In this document: in pieces, positions 12,006-22,042 of the stretch | How the letters are laid out: every line of letters begins with the position of its first letter | How positions within the stretch are numbered: position 1 is the first letter of the stretch | NCBI GenBank assembly: GCA_019096065.1 | Contig: JAGUCH010000005.1 | Coordinates: 2,976,001 to 3,040,000 of the forward strand | Direction of reading: 5' to 3' | Length of the DNA: 64,000 nucleotides | DNA from: Paracyclopina nana | Lineage: Eukaryota > Arthropoda > Copepoda > Cyclopoida > Cyclopettidae | Translations under genes and position numbers: made by a program | Notes under the pieces: model-generated | What the model was told of the DNA's origin: nothing | The model's database searches: none | The model's input: only the letters and a program-made list of their open reading frames with translations

Positions 12006-12023
12006 TGGAGGCCCCGGAGGGAT
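12006..12023 (+). promoter_or_regulatory. Candidate tRNA primer-binding site
   Basis: TGGAGGCCCCGGAGGGAT begins 3 bp after the LTR end. It starts with TGG, the complement of the universal CCA tail, and continues as a GC-rich acceptor and T-arm-like complement. The TGGAGG start implies a tRNA with discriminator U, as in tRNA-Gln, but I could not confirm which tRNA. Confidence 0.55.
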
Positions 12024-13440
12024 ACTTGATCACTTTCTCTCTAGTGGTTTGAAGACCAAAGAAAAGTCCTGGAAAATGCTGGATGGATGCGTCCTGAAGG
12101 TACCCATTTGTGGCTGCGAATTGCCGAGGGCGAGGCTGCGATGGTTGGGCGGCACCTTAGTTGCGACTGGGGTGTGTCAATACTGTAAAAGTCCTGAGGC
12201 TGACGAGCCAAGAAGGCCATCCCGATGGGAGTGTCTACGTGTGGGCTAGCGGTAAATGCAATGAAAAAGACGCACGTACATTCCGCATCGTTGCCACATT
12301 TAGAGGTTGTGCCTAAAGAGTGTGACTAATAATGGACAGCCCTAGTTTGTGAAGACAATTCCATGGACCCTAGCCATACAAGTTTCCTACTTTGTGTGGC
12401 CTGGTACTACCATTTCCTAAGGGAGAAGGCCCGTGGGGACGTCCTTGCTTGGTTCAAGCTGGAAGATGGGAGCCAAGCAGCCGGAAATGGTGGCCGGGTG
12501 GTGGCATGCGTGTCATTGCCCCTGTGGGCTTTAATGGATTCAATGGAGCTCAAGATGGAAGCCATTTTGGAAAGTTGAACCCGTTATGAGCTAAAGCAGA
12601 TGGAAGATAAAAAAAAAAACCTGGAGCGCGTAGGGCGTGCATGGAGCTTGGGGTGGAAGCCACCTTGGAAAGTGCATGGTGCTCTGGACCAGGGCTCTTC
12701 TGGGGCGCAAAGAATGCGTGCCTGGGCGAGTGCTGTATGTCTGTGTGTGTGTGTGTAACTCTTTCTTTTTCCTTTCACTTTGTTGAGCTTGCTCAGCTTA
12801 GTGGCGTTCATAATTGGTAAAAGTGAATGCAACCCTTGTTTTTCAGCTTGTGGGCACTTAGGATTCTGTTGGACATATGGTGCCTAGGTTTGGTAATTTC
12901 TCTTCTGAGCAAGTGCTCATCTCTATTCCTGTGTGTGTGTGTGTGTATATTTGTGTGCGTGTGTGTCTTTGGTGAAGACTGCTTTAGGTAAAAGTGGTCT
13001 TAATCATTGAAATAAAAACTTGTCATAGCAATTGCAACCTTACCTCCGAGTCACTTGACCGGCGTAGGTAGGAAGCTAACTGTGCTTTGAACAGTCTTAC
13101 GATTAGAAGCTTTTAGCTTTTAATTGAGTACGATTAGAGGCCTAGTGCTTTTAAGTCGTGCGAAGTAGCCTTGTACGAAAAGTTAGCATTTGTGTTGACT
13201 TAGTACAAAAGTAAGTTAAGCAGTGTGACCCTTAAAGACTTCAAGCTTTTAATTCACACGCATTAAGAGAGTACGATAGTTGACACTTGTGTTGACGTTG
13301 TACTGAAAAGGACAAGTTGAGTCTCAGAGATTAATCTCTTAGACGAAACGGAAGGACAAGTTGAGTCTTAGAGAGTTGCTCTTTGACGAAACGAAAGTAT
13401 GGCTCATGATTTGAAAGCTGCACTTTTAGTGCACTTGAAT
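12024..13440 (+). other. Retroelement 5' leader
   Basis: About 1.4 kb without a convincing gene. It contains two TG/GT microsatellites (about 12738-12757 and 12929-12966). At 13309-13395 there is a degenerate tandem of about 45 bp (GGACAAGTTGAGTC, then AGACGAAACGG, twice). Related phrases recur between 13090 and 13310 (GTGTTGAC..GTAC; AGCTTTTAATT..), so the leader has partly grown by duplication. The ORFs at 12049-12832 overlap each other on both strands and show no recognisable domain. Confidence 0.6.
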
Positions 13441-13445
13441 GTCTA

Positions 13446-13527
13446 TGGCTTAGTCTTTCGCGGGTTTTGCGTGGTCGCGCTGTTTGGGTGGCTCATGGCT
13501 ATGCGGGGCTTGCGAAAGACTAAGCCA
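13446..13527 (+). promoter_or_regulatory. Leader hairpin with perfect 16-bp stem
   Basis: TGGCTTAGTCTTTCGC (13446-13461) is perfectly complementary to GCGAAAGACTAAGCCA (13512-13527). The 50-nt loop is GC-rich and has further pairing potential. It lies between the primer-binding site and the first gag-like ORF, where retroelement packaging and dimerisation signals usually sit. The function is inferred. Confidence 0.6.
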
Positions 13528-14067
13528 ATGAGAATGAATTAGCTGAGCTGCTTAAACCTTGCACTCCGTCAGGAGAGAGCCAGGAAGCAGTAAGGGACTT
13601 TTTGTCATGGGTAAAATACCCAATGACCTCTGAAGTCTTGAATGTTAACAAAAAACGTGTGATCAAGGCGTGGAATGGTAAGCATCATTGTCATCAGCAC
13701 TGATGAGCCTCGTCCTCTTGATTTGCACCTCTTGAAAATCATTGACCAGATGCCTCATGATAACCTGCTTGGGCAGATCTTGGTGGTAATCAGGTATATC
13801 AACGCCATTGACCCCCCTAACAGGAACTCGGCAACGTGTGCTTTGCTCCTGCAGTGTTTTGGGATGGAATATATGAATAAAGCTTTCAGTGAGAAAAAAT
13901 TGATCATCTTTAGCAAAGCTGCTGATGCAGATGCTGGGGTGGATACTAGTTCTACTGAAGAGTTGGGGCCGTTGATAACAGCCCTAATCACGATGATCAA
14001 TAAAGAGAAGCTCATTAACCCAGCCATGGGATTAGATGCTGTTGCTACTCTATTTGAACATTTTTAA
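13524..14067 (+). pseudogene. Gag-like region, part 1 (unidentified)
   Basis: Two overlapping frames are open. One runs from 13524 to about 13703 without an early ATG. The second, 13675-14067, encodes 130 residues that are helix-rich by composition, with a run of hydrophobic and basic segments and no cysteine motif. The position just after the leader suggests an N-terminal Gag or capsid fragment. A GTAAGC at 13677, right where the frames switch, could be a splice donor instead of a frameshift site. I do not recognise the protein. Confidence 0.4.
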
Positions 14068-15152
14068 CATATTTAACATTTAAATATGAGGCGGAACATT
14101 GCTGGCTTGCACTGACGCTCCACGAGCCACATGTACAGCTTGACAAGCATGATATAATTGGCTTTTGCTAAACTTAAGATGTTGATCCTAAAAGGGGGCC
14201 AATGACCCCGAGTCTAGGCAATAACTGTCATGAGATAAGCAATAGTAACTGCGTGGCAAAAAATGTTGCTGAACGTTATTAGCGCTGCGTGGTTTTGCTA
14301 GAGGGCGATGCTAATAGTGAGCGCTGTCCATAAAAATAATGGTATAGCGTATAATAATTGTATACTGTATCATGCAGTGTGGACGGCTCAAATGGCTAGA
14401 ATCATTGCTATTGTGGTGCAGACACGATGCGTAGACTAAAGCACCTGAAGTGCACCACCAGGGGAACTTGATTTAAATGGCGAGTACCTGATAATGAATG
14501 AACAGTGTGACTGTGCACGTTGGCTGATTTATATTTTTGTTTCCTGTCCTGAACCCGGGGTTCTGTCCCCAGGTTCAGACAAGGGTGCTGTGACATCTGG
14601 AATCAGAGAGTAAGCGAGTATCCTGAGGCTAACGCCTCGTACAGGATTTCTTTTCTGCCACTAAAGTTTTGCTTATAATACCTGGTTCCAGATTCCGCTA
14701 TGCGCATAATTTTTGTTGGGTGACTTGTTGCCCAGATATGAACTTCTGAACTAGTGTGCCCAGAATGAGTACACCGTGATAAAATTCATGCCAATTGATG
14801 GGATGAAAAAGATGAGGTCTGGTACTTGCAAAAGTCCGTAGCTGTTTTATACTAGAAATGGGCTGGAAATACTGGGACTAATGGAAAAGCGACTTCTATG
14901 AAGTAACGTAGAACAAAAGGTTATGTGTTTGCGGTAAACGTTGCAAACATTGCGGCAATTAGAGCTATAGTCTGCGCCAGATGGTGCTCCGTGACTCAAT
15001 GATTACAATCTACCTGGAAATTACTACCTGTCTAAAAAATAAAGGCTGGAGTAATGGCTTGGCAGTTATTTGGTTATGGCTGTAATGTATAGCCAAAACG
15101 TGCTGACTTTTCATGTGGCTTGTAAAAGACTCCTTGGGCCATATATACGAAA
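14068..15152. other. Non-coding interval with structured module M1
   Basis: No supported gene. The interval 14270-14740 carries the same succession of motifs as 25360-25880: GCTAGAGGGCG, then CATAAAAATAATGGTAT, then a U-rich stretch, then a hairpin, then a long-range pair GGAATC/GATTCC enclosing small hairpins. The minus-strand ORF 14408-14596 overlaps this structure and is ignored. Confidence 0.5.
14549..14578 (+). other. Hairpin copy 1 (TTCTGT loop)
   Basis: CTGAACCCGGGG (14549-14560), loop TTCTGT, CCCCAGGTTCAG (14567-14578): 11 of 12 positions pair. First of four hairpins sharing the loop but not the outer stem sequence. Confidence 0.75.
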
Positions 15153-16200
15153 ATGCAAGAGAAGTTCGACTTTCAGGGAACCTCAAACACTGCTGACAGT
15201 GTTCTTGATTACCTGAGGCTTATCAATGCTGTGGCCCGGAGATTTGACTGGAGCCATGAAGCAGGGGTAGAAGGATTATGCGAAGGTGCCACTCCCAGTA
15301 CTGCTGAGTACTTTAGGGGAGTAGCCAGTGAAGGTGTAGAGCTCCTTTGGAATGATATCTATGCCTACACGAAGAATGTGAAGGATGAAGATGAGTTCAA
15401 TCGCATCCATAGCATTATTAGGTACCCGACCAGACCTTTGACTGCTCTGTCAGGGAGATTTACACACTCAGGCTGCGCATCCACAGGGATTTGTTGGACA
15501 GCGATGGCAAATTCCATGAAATCTCTGAGACTATCACTGATGCTCATGCCCTATTGAAAAGGCATTGGCCTCAGCAATATCAGTTGTATATTAATATATA
15601 CCATTACCACTTGATGAAACAGGGCACTCCTATGAGGAGTATGGCAGCCCTGCAAGACATGATCTGGTTTATCAGTGGTCAAGTTGGGAAGCATGTCCCA
15701 AGAACTGATCGTGACAGGAATAGCTAAGGATGCTAGGCTCCCTATGGCTCCAACTGTTAAGCAAAAAGCTCGACTTGCTATGGTCGCTGCTGAGTAGGAC
15801 GTTCTAGAAAGTGCTAGTATGCTTTCTGTAATGTCACATGTTAGTTCACAAAGTGCTAAATTAATAAGTGCTCTTCATGGTGAGCTGTCCAGAAAAATTG
15901 CGAAATTGATTTCAAAATGCTGAAGTTGCCGCCATAAAGGCTGAGACTGAAGCAGAGCGTTCCAAAAGAATTGCTGCTACTTTCAACATTGATATTAGCA
16001 AGCTACCGGCTGGAAACCCATTTGAGACAGGTGGATGCCTGTTCTGCAATGGTTCCCACTATGCCAAAAGTTGCAAGAATTATCCAGGAGTTTCACTGGA
16101 TGAATTAAAGAAGGAAGGCACTGTGTGTGGTTCCTGTAAAGGATTGCACAAGGTCATAAATGGATTCCCGTGTTGGATAACGCGCCAAGCACGAAGATAA
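15153..16200 (+). pseudogene. gag: gag (nucleocapsid with two zinc knuckles), broken
   Basis: Three frames carry consecutive pieces of one Gag-like protein: 15153-15557, then 15491-15920 (with in-frame stops near 15725 and 15796), then 15916-16200. The last piece holds two zinc knuckles: CLFCNGSHYAKSC (C-x2-C-x3-H-x4-C) and a second C-x2-C-x3-H-x7-C. The first spacing is typical of Bel/Pao-type Gag. Upstream residues are rich in alternating A, K and E, suggesting a coiled segment. At least two frameshifts and two stops make it non-functional as one ORF unless recoded. Confidence 0.75.
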
Positions 16201-16256
16201 TGTCTGCTTCTGAACAAAAATCAAAACCAGACCTTATGGACAATGATTGATACGTA

Positions 16257-16667
16257 TTGCCGTCATTTATGCGGGGAGAATGTAATAAAGAAGTAGGGAG
16301 AGTGTATTTCGATCATCTGAAAGCACTCTCAGTAAAGAAAAAACAATGTGCAAAGAGCCAGAATGAAAGCTCGAGTGCCATTGTTTTGGCCATATCTGGT
16401 GTTCATGACCTAGATAAAGCTAAACAGGAAAAAACCCCAGCCAGGATGTGGAAGGGGTTATTATTATGGATAAGTGCAATGCTAGCTCTTTTGTTATGGC
16501 TGAAAGATAATGAGCTAGTCCCGCATTTGGTTATAGCATACATTATAATAATGGTATGCTTGTGCGTGTGCTGGTTCCACCCAGGCACCACAAATCATAA
16601 AAAACCTGCTCACGTAGCAAGTTTAGATATGCTAGGTGATAAACCTTTAAAAATATGTACCTCCTGA
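16257..16667 (+). CDS. Two-membrane-segment protein between gag and protease
   Basis: A 136-residue ORF. Residues 65-82 and 89-107 are strongly hydrophobic and separated by a short charged turn (LKDNEL), giving a helical hairpin topology. The N-terminal half is polar with basic residues. It sits between the Gag zinc knuckles and the protease, in a different frame from the protease. Ordinary LTR elements do not have a membrane protein here. It could be a real accessory gene or a chance ORF over a damaged gag-pol junction. Confidence 0.4.
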   Translation: MPSFMRGECNKEVGRVYFDHLKALSVKKKQCAKSQNESSSAIVLAISGVHDLDKAKQEKTPARMWKGLLLWISAMLALLLWLKDNELVPHLVIAYIIIMVCLCVCWFHPGTTNHKKPAHVASLDMLGDKPLKICTS

Positions 16668-16725
16668 GGAGACCATAAAAGATAATGATGACACGCTGAG
16701 TGTATTTTCGTTAAAATTACACAAT

Positions 16726-17769
16726 GTGTGTGACAGGTACTATATACCTGTTCAAGTTACTGGCGAAATAAGGCTTCATGCTTTATTCGATAGTGGTGCG
16801 ATGGTTCAAATTATATCTCGCACCCTAGTTAAGTTAATTGAGGAGAAATTAGGTTATGCTTTACCTAGAGTAAAAACTAATTACCTCATCAAAAACTTCA
16901 ATGGGGAAGAATTTCCCAGTACTGAAGGAATTACGTTACAAGTTGCTTTTAATGACCGAGTGCTAATTCGCCAAGCAGTGTTTCTAGTGTCTGACTGTGA
17001 AACATTGCTGATGATTGGCAACTCGTTATTAGTGGATAATAACTTGCGCTTAACTAGTAAGGATGGAAAACACTTTATTGATTTCCCAGGGCGAATAAAA
17101 TATAAAAAGATTCCCCTAGTCCTTACAAAGGAGGCGTTTTATCCAGTAGCTATAAATGAAAGCATTACTGTGCTGCCTGGCATGGAAGTGACAGTAAATG
17201 CTAGTCTTCCTCATGAAATACCTCTTGTGGCTGAGCTTAGCCACGAGGATTTGGACACTGAGGCTGATGATGATGACGTTGGAGTGAAACCAAAATGTAG
17301 AAATGTTTACTCCAGCTTCCATGATAAGTGCTTGGAGTTTAGTCCTGATGAGGATTATGTTAGTACTACTGCTGAGGGATGTGTCACTTCTGTGACCAGA
17401 AAAGGCACATGCCCAGTGCAGATAGGCAATAAATCAGATGAGCCCATATACATTGAGGCTCATTATGTCATAAGGAAGGCTAACATTGTTAAAAAGCAAC
17501 GTTACAGGCCTACCCAAGATGCGTATAAATTAAACCTTAGTTTAAAATCGTTGCGGCATATAATGGATACGTGTTATTGTGACATTGACACGCACATTTT
17601 GGTGCAGTTTGTTGATATAAACGGATTGTCGTTTACTGATATGCATACCTTTAATGAACAAGTTCACATACAAGGTAATATCGAACACAAACTAATCAGA
17701 CAATGGAATTATGTTTTTATTGTTTCCAATCAGTCTGATGGTTATGAAGAAATAACTGACAAACTATGA
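16726..17769 (+). CDS. pro: Retropepsin-like aspartic protease and linker
   Basis: A 347-residue ORF. LFDSGAMVQIIS at residues 20-31 is the retropepsin active-site loop (D22, S23, G24), the place where D-[ST]-G is expected. The frame is open upstream of the first ATG, so the ATG is not necessarily a true start; in retroelements the protease is cut from a polyprotein. Residues after about 130 have no recognised domain. It ends at TGA 17767-17769, but the same frame continues open to about 17946, so this stop looks like an interruption within a longer polyprotein. Confidence 0.75.
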   Translation: MCDRYYIPVQVTGEIRLHALFDSGAMVQIISRTLVKLIEEKLGYALPRVKTNYLIKNFNGEEFPSTEGITLQVAFNDRVLIRQAVFLVSDCETLLMIGNSLLVDNNLRLTSKDGKHFIDFPGRIKYKKIPLVLTKEAFYPVAINESITVLPGMEVTVNASLPHEIPLVAELSHEDLDTEADDDDVGVKPKCRNVYSSFHDKCLEFSPDEDYVSTTAEGCVTSVTRKGTCPVQIGNKSDEPIYIEAHYVIRKANIVKKQRYRPTQDAYKLNLSLKSLRHIMDTCYCDIDTHILVQFVDINGLSFTDMHTFNEQVHIQGNIEHKLIRQWNYVFIVSNQSDGYEEITDKL

Positions 17770-18620
17770 ACAGAGTTTGTGAGTAAATGGAATTGGAATA
17801 GTTTACCATGGGTAGTTGTTGCTTCCAGTGACAAACTACTGTCTGGTGAACAAAAGCGCATTGTACTGAAGCCCAACTACATGGTTGAAAAGTTGTATGT
17901 AGCTTGGATTAAGTACAAAATGTGCATGATAAATGTAGGACCATAGCTCTCACTCCAATGGGAAGTTCCATTGCGGGAATGGAGCGAGTGGTCCTAACAA
18001 TGATGGTACATAATTATGATTGCTTCCCAGTTTCTTATCAAAGAAATGGGAATGACAAATATTATGAATACACAATATTGGGTTCTCCCTCTATTATGCA
18101 TAAGATAGCTAAAGATATTGAACTAATGGTCCGTGTGCCGTTTTCTAAGTCAATGGATGTAGGTTACATGACCACGTTAGTTTAAAATATATATATGGCC
18201 ATTTACGTTATAAATATGTGGCTGATAATGTGTGGATTAGAACCCTAATGGATGGTGATGTGTAGGTGGGTGAGCCTGTTTTGCTTGGCGGTTTCTTCTG
18301 CCTTGTTGCTGTTGTCTGCCTTACCTACTTACCCCCATGAGTCCGCACTTGATGATATTAAGCAAAAACTTGGTGGTTTCCTGCCATTCAAATTTAGTCC
18401 AGCTAATTGCTCTTGTGCACTTTGCTTGGCCAATAGGGCTGGGCTAAAAGTAACACATAAGAGTTTTACTACCATTTATGAAGGCCCTATTGCTGACCTT
18501 TGCGTGAAGCAAATAGTTATCAAAAACCCTTCTGAATTGGACCTAGTATCTGCTAGCTTGGAGATATTTCAGGATGAAGTAAAAAACCAGGGTCTGTACT
18601 AAGAGGTATACAATCTCTTG
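17770..18620 (+). pseudogene. Pol linker region, broken
   Basis: The continuation of the protease frame (to about 17946) is followed by ORFs in other frames: 17922-18185 and 18252-18602. The latter starts with a hydrophobic stretch resembling a signal or membrane segment and contains a CSCALC motif. I do not recognise these pieces. Given their position they are probably fragments of the polyprotein between protease and reverse transcriptase. Confidence 0.35.
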
Positions 18621-18699
18621 TTACAGTCCCCTAGCGAGTTTGACCCATATCGAGTTCTAAATGGAGTGGCTGGATACACTGGATTCCATTAGAATTAGA

Positions 18700-19075
18700 T
18701 ACCGTATTAAAGTTTGACCTGGACCACATATCAGTGGAAGTCAGGGAAGACTACAGGAATATACTCATTGAGTATAAGGACATCTTTTCCGATGATCCAA
18801 GGTCTTTCAGGCTCTGGAATGTTGAGCCTGTAAACCTGTAAACGTTCACTGGCAAGGATGCCTTTACACATAGATTAGCAGCTCGTATATATTCCCTGCC
18901 AGTGGCATGGAAGATACGTGCTGTGCCAAGAACTGAGATTGAAGTTGTTGATATATTATTAAACAAATATCACCTAACTGAAGGAGACACAGTTTTCTTC
19001 GCACCGTATTCCATCGAGTCTCAAATAACTAAAGACATATATACAGTGTGTATCCACTGCCAGAAGAAATGTCTT
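18700..19075 (+). pseudogene. pol: Reverse transcriptase, N-terminal edge only
   Basis: Translation around 18770-18960 gives ILIEYKDIFSDDP, an in-frame stop, then THRLAARIYSLP and a VVDILL segment. This follows the order of the conserved start of Ty3-type reverse transcriptases (a DVFSD-like segment, the H.I/P-rich segment, then the mL..g segment). I scanned the following 2 kb for a YxDD or FxDD catalytic motif and found none. The catalytic palm is therefore missing or unrecognisable. Confidence 0.5.
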
Positions 19076-19815
19076 CTAAAGTGATAACCACGCAGGAGTT
19101 ATTGACACATGTATTTGACACATTAGTAAACTCAGGTACAATGTCAAAGTCTCTACTACAAAAACGATTACAATGTTTGAATGACAAGTGGGTCGAGCTG
19201 ATTGGCTCATCGCCACCTTTCATTCATTACGATACTTCAACCATTCTTCATGCTCGCCATAAGGATGTTGATGAAATTGACAGGTTAACGGTGGTTTCGC
19301 ACTCATTTGAAGGAGAAGCCAACCCAGAGTCTCCTGTCTTTGAAATAGAAAACAATGTTGTTGTTGACGCAATTACTGTAAAGCGTAAGATATCGGTACA
19401 TTTGCCTGGTATCACACGCAACCTGCTCATACGCTTGCTGCAAAATTATGAGGAAACTCAGAAAAGTCTAAATATGCTCGTGCTTACTCCAGAAAATGAG
19501 GTGCCCACTGGCATTGCAACTAGATACCGAGTAATAGATTGTGCACTTCTTGTAATTAGGAAGAATGTGAAACTTCCCTTTACAGTAGCCACCAACACAA
19601 AAGTATACATGAGTATGCAGAGTTGTGTTTACTTAATGGCGTGCATTCACCTCTTACATAACCATTTAGGTAGTAAGAAGGTGATCACTCTGTTCACCCA
19701 ATCTATGTTTTCAACTTATTCTGCGAGGATAAGTAGGATTATAGTGGGTGCATGTATGTACTGTGCATTATATAGACAAGCCAACACATGTTTTGTTGGA
19801 AAAGGTAGCTTCTGA
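19048..19815 (+). CDS. pol: Pol segment ending in integrase zinc-binding domain
   Basis: A 255-residue ORF. The C-terminal part has the integrase HHCC arrangement: H201/H204/H206 in HLLHNHLGS and C236/C239 in CMYC, about 30 residues apart. The N-terminal 190 residues lie where the reverse transcriptase connection and RNase H should be, but show no D-E-D RNase H pattern. TGA at 19813-19815 separates it from the integrase core, which follows in the same frame after 27 bases of open sequence. Confidence 0.65.
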   Translation: MYPLPEEMSSKVITTQELLTHVFDTLVNSGTMSKSLLQKRLQCLNDKWVELIGSSPPFIHYDTSTILHARHKDVDEIDRLTVVSHSFEGEANPESPVFEIENNVVVDAITVKRKISVHLPGITRNLLIRLLQNYEETQKSLNMLVLTPENEVPTGIATRYRVIDCALLVIRKNVKLPFTVATNTKVYMSMQSCVYLMACIHLLHNHLGSKKVITLFTQSMFSTYSARISRIIVGACMYCALYRQANTCFVGKGSF

Positions 19816-19842
19816 ATTCCGGATCAACCTTTTGACCTTGTC

Positions 19843-21063
19843 ATGATTGATCTTGCTTACTTTGATGAAACTTTGGTCAAAGGCAAGGATGCTAAGGTAT
19901 GCTTAGTCATTACCAATGTTTACTCGAAAATGATAATAGCAAAACCATTGTTGAACTCTACTTATAGAGAGGTGGCTAATGCAATGGAAGAGGTTACATC
20001 TTTGTTTGGTGTACCAAAAACCTTACTAGCAGACAATGGAGCGCAACTTACTAGTAATCATGCCCTTCAGCATTTGATTGATAAGTATAAAATACTGGAA
20101 CTGTGCCAATACAGGACACTGTCTCCGAATAAGCATTTGAATGCATATGCTGAAAACAGCGTACGTGTATTGAGAAATGACTTAATACTAAACTCAAAGT
20201 CATATACAAGACCGATGAGTGAGGTATTTAAGTTATCTGTCTATGCAATAAATAACCGTCCACTGACGTATTTATCGTATACTAATGCAAATGGGGTTAA
20301 GATAATACCTACCTCATTCTCTTTACTTTTTGACAAAATGCCAGGTTACCACCTTGGCCATGATGTCTTTGAGATTTTGAGTGAAAGTGAGGACATCATA
20401 CATAAAGCTGAGTGGCAAGATGTCATGAGGAAGTATGATGAGGAAGAACAGCGACAATTGGAACTAATGAAAGCTACTGAAAGGCCTTCTTTTAAGCCTG
20501 AAAGTGACTCGCTAGTTCTTGTCATAAAGCACCCAATAAATGAGCATGGTTACAAGTTCATCCCAGATTTATTTGAGGTGGTTGATGTGGGTTCCCACTC
20601 TACTGTCACAGTTAAACCTTATCTACATGATGAGTTGACTCGTGAAGTAAGCATGGACCATATCAAGTTATATCGTTTTCATGAGCTATATAAGTTCTTA
20701 CCTGAAAAGATAACTTATTTACTCATGCGGCCTTATACTCCTGATGAGACGCTACAACGGCTTGCTAGAAAAGAGATGCTTGAATTCCTAGAGGAAGGCA
20801 AGCCTGAGATAAATGAGTATGCTTTGCGGAACCGAGTTTTGAGAAGCATAGCTGCACGAGATGTAGCGAAAAGCGAATGGGCCTCAAATGCTACTGAGGA
20901 CCCCATTACAGCTACTTCTTCGTTAGGAACTTCTACAGTAAGAAATCACCAAACCTTGTCGCGTTCGGGATCTATCTTACGCAAGAAAGCTACGGATCTG
21001 TTCAAGCCTTCAGATGTGCGTCGCATCCAGGATAAGAACCGTAGAATTGTAAGGCAGCAATAG
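19843..21063 (+). CDS. int: Integrase catalytic core and C-terminal region
   Basis: A 406-residue ORF in the same frame as the zinc domain upstream. The catalytic triad is visible: D3 (MIDLAY), D64 (LADNGA) and E104 (YAENSV). The last two are separated by 39 residues instead of the usual 35. YAINNRPL near residue 135 matches the conserved post-core segment. Residues 200-280 fit an SH3-like C-terminal domain, and the last 100 are charged and basic. The frame is open upstream of the ATG. Integrase inserts the DNA copy into the host chromosome. Confidence 0.8.
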   Translation: MIDLAYFDETLVKGKDAKVCLVITNVYSKMIIAKPLLNSTYREVANAMEEVTSLFGVPKTLLADNGAQLTSNHALQHLIDKYKILELCQYRTLSPNKHLNAYAENSVRVLRNDLILNSKSYTRPMSEVFKLSVYAINNRPLTYLSYTNANGVKIIPTSFSLLFDKMPGYHLGHDVFEILSESEDIIHKAEWQDVMRKYDEEEQRQLELMKATERPSFKPESDSLVLVIKHPINEHGYKFIPDLFEVVDVGSHSTVTVKPYLHDELTREVSMDHIKLYRFHELYKFLPEKITYLLMRPYTPDETLQRLARKEMLEFLEEGKPEINEYALRNRVLRSIAARDVAKSEWASNATEDPITATSSLGTSTVRNHQTLSRSGSILRKKATDLFKPSDVRRIQDKNRRIVRQQ

Positions 21064-21070
21064 AACATAT

Positions 21071-22042
21071 ATGTGTCTCAAGCCGCCTAATGACAGTAAA
21101 ACAGACACTGTTTCTGAAGGAAAGAGCTCGCGTCTCTCTCCAGATGAACAGAAAGCTGATAAACTCATTGACCAGTTTATTGATTCCGGCAACCGGACTT
21201 ATGAGACTACGCCTTATGAAGAGCTTAGGTCACTCCAATCGGAGGACGTACCCACTTTTAAAGAGTTGGCATTTATCGAAGTACCTAAAACCCCTCAGCA
21301 GCGAGGTCAAAACCAAATTAGAACACCCAATAGTGTTATTGGGACCGAACATTTGACGGAGTATGTTAGTCCAGTTCCGCGTACATTTAGAGGCCGAAGG
21401 TAACCGCGCCCAAGCCCTAAGAACTCGGAACAGGAAGAAGCTGACATATCAAAGGTTTTAAGCGAGGCTTCTTCGCTAATGAGCCAAGATAAATTTGACA
21501 CTGATCTTGAATCACTAGCTACTGCACTAGAAAATGTTGGTGAATTCATTGATGAAGAGTATGTCGACAGTCAGCCTCTGTATCAGCCTACCATTAAAGA
21601 TGTGTTAGATACCTTTGGATCTGAAGAGGATTTCGACGGCACTCTATCCAAGATAAGCTGATCGCAGAAAGTTTTCGCCTGACACTAGAAATAGCTGTCT
21701 AGACGCCTTTAGGCGAGTTTCTCAGCTAATTAAGAAAAGACTATCTATGTCCCCAAAAAAGGATAACCTAGTCGAACTGATGAGCAAAACATTGAAAACA
21801 GGAGTTTTATATTGCCCTCTGCACCTACTAGAGAGCAAATATGTGAAACTAAAACTGTAACAAATGATAGCAAGTCTTCTGGTCGCGATAGTCCAGATGA
21901 TGAATTGTTGTCGCCATTAAAAGAGGCTGTGCCGAGCTCTCCTGAAGGCTCTCCGCCTGAAGGGGCTGCTGCGCTACCGCCTGTTAGGATTCTCCAACAT
22001 CCTTGCGAAGGACTTCGAGACAAACCTAAAATAAAATTATAA
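21071..22042 (+). pseudogene. Downstream Pol tail, acidic and broken
   Basis: Pieces of one low-complexity acidic protein: 21071-21403, then the same frame after a TAA (21401-21403) to 21661, then a different open frame at about 21660-21858, then 21812-22042 back in the first frame. The composition is rich in S, P, D and E with short repeats such as SSPEGSPPEG. It has no known domain. The alternation of frames around 21660 and 21850 looks like two small indels. Confidence 0.45.
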
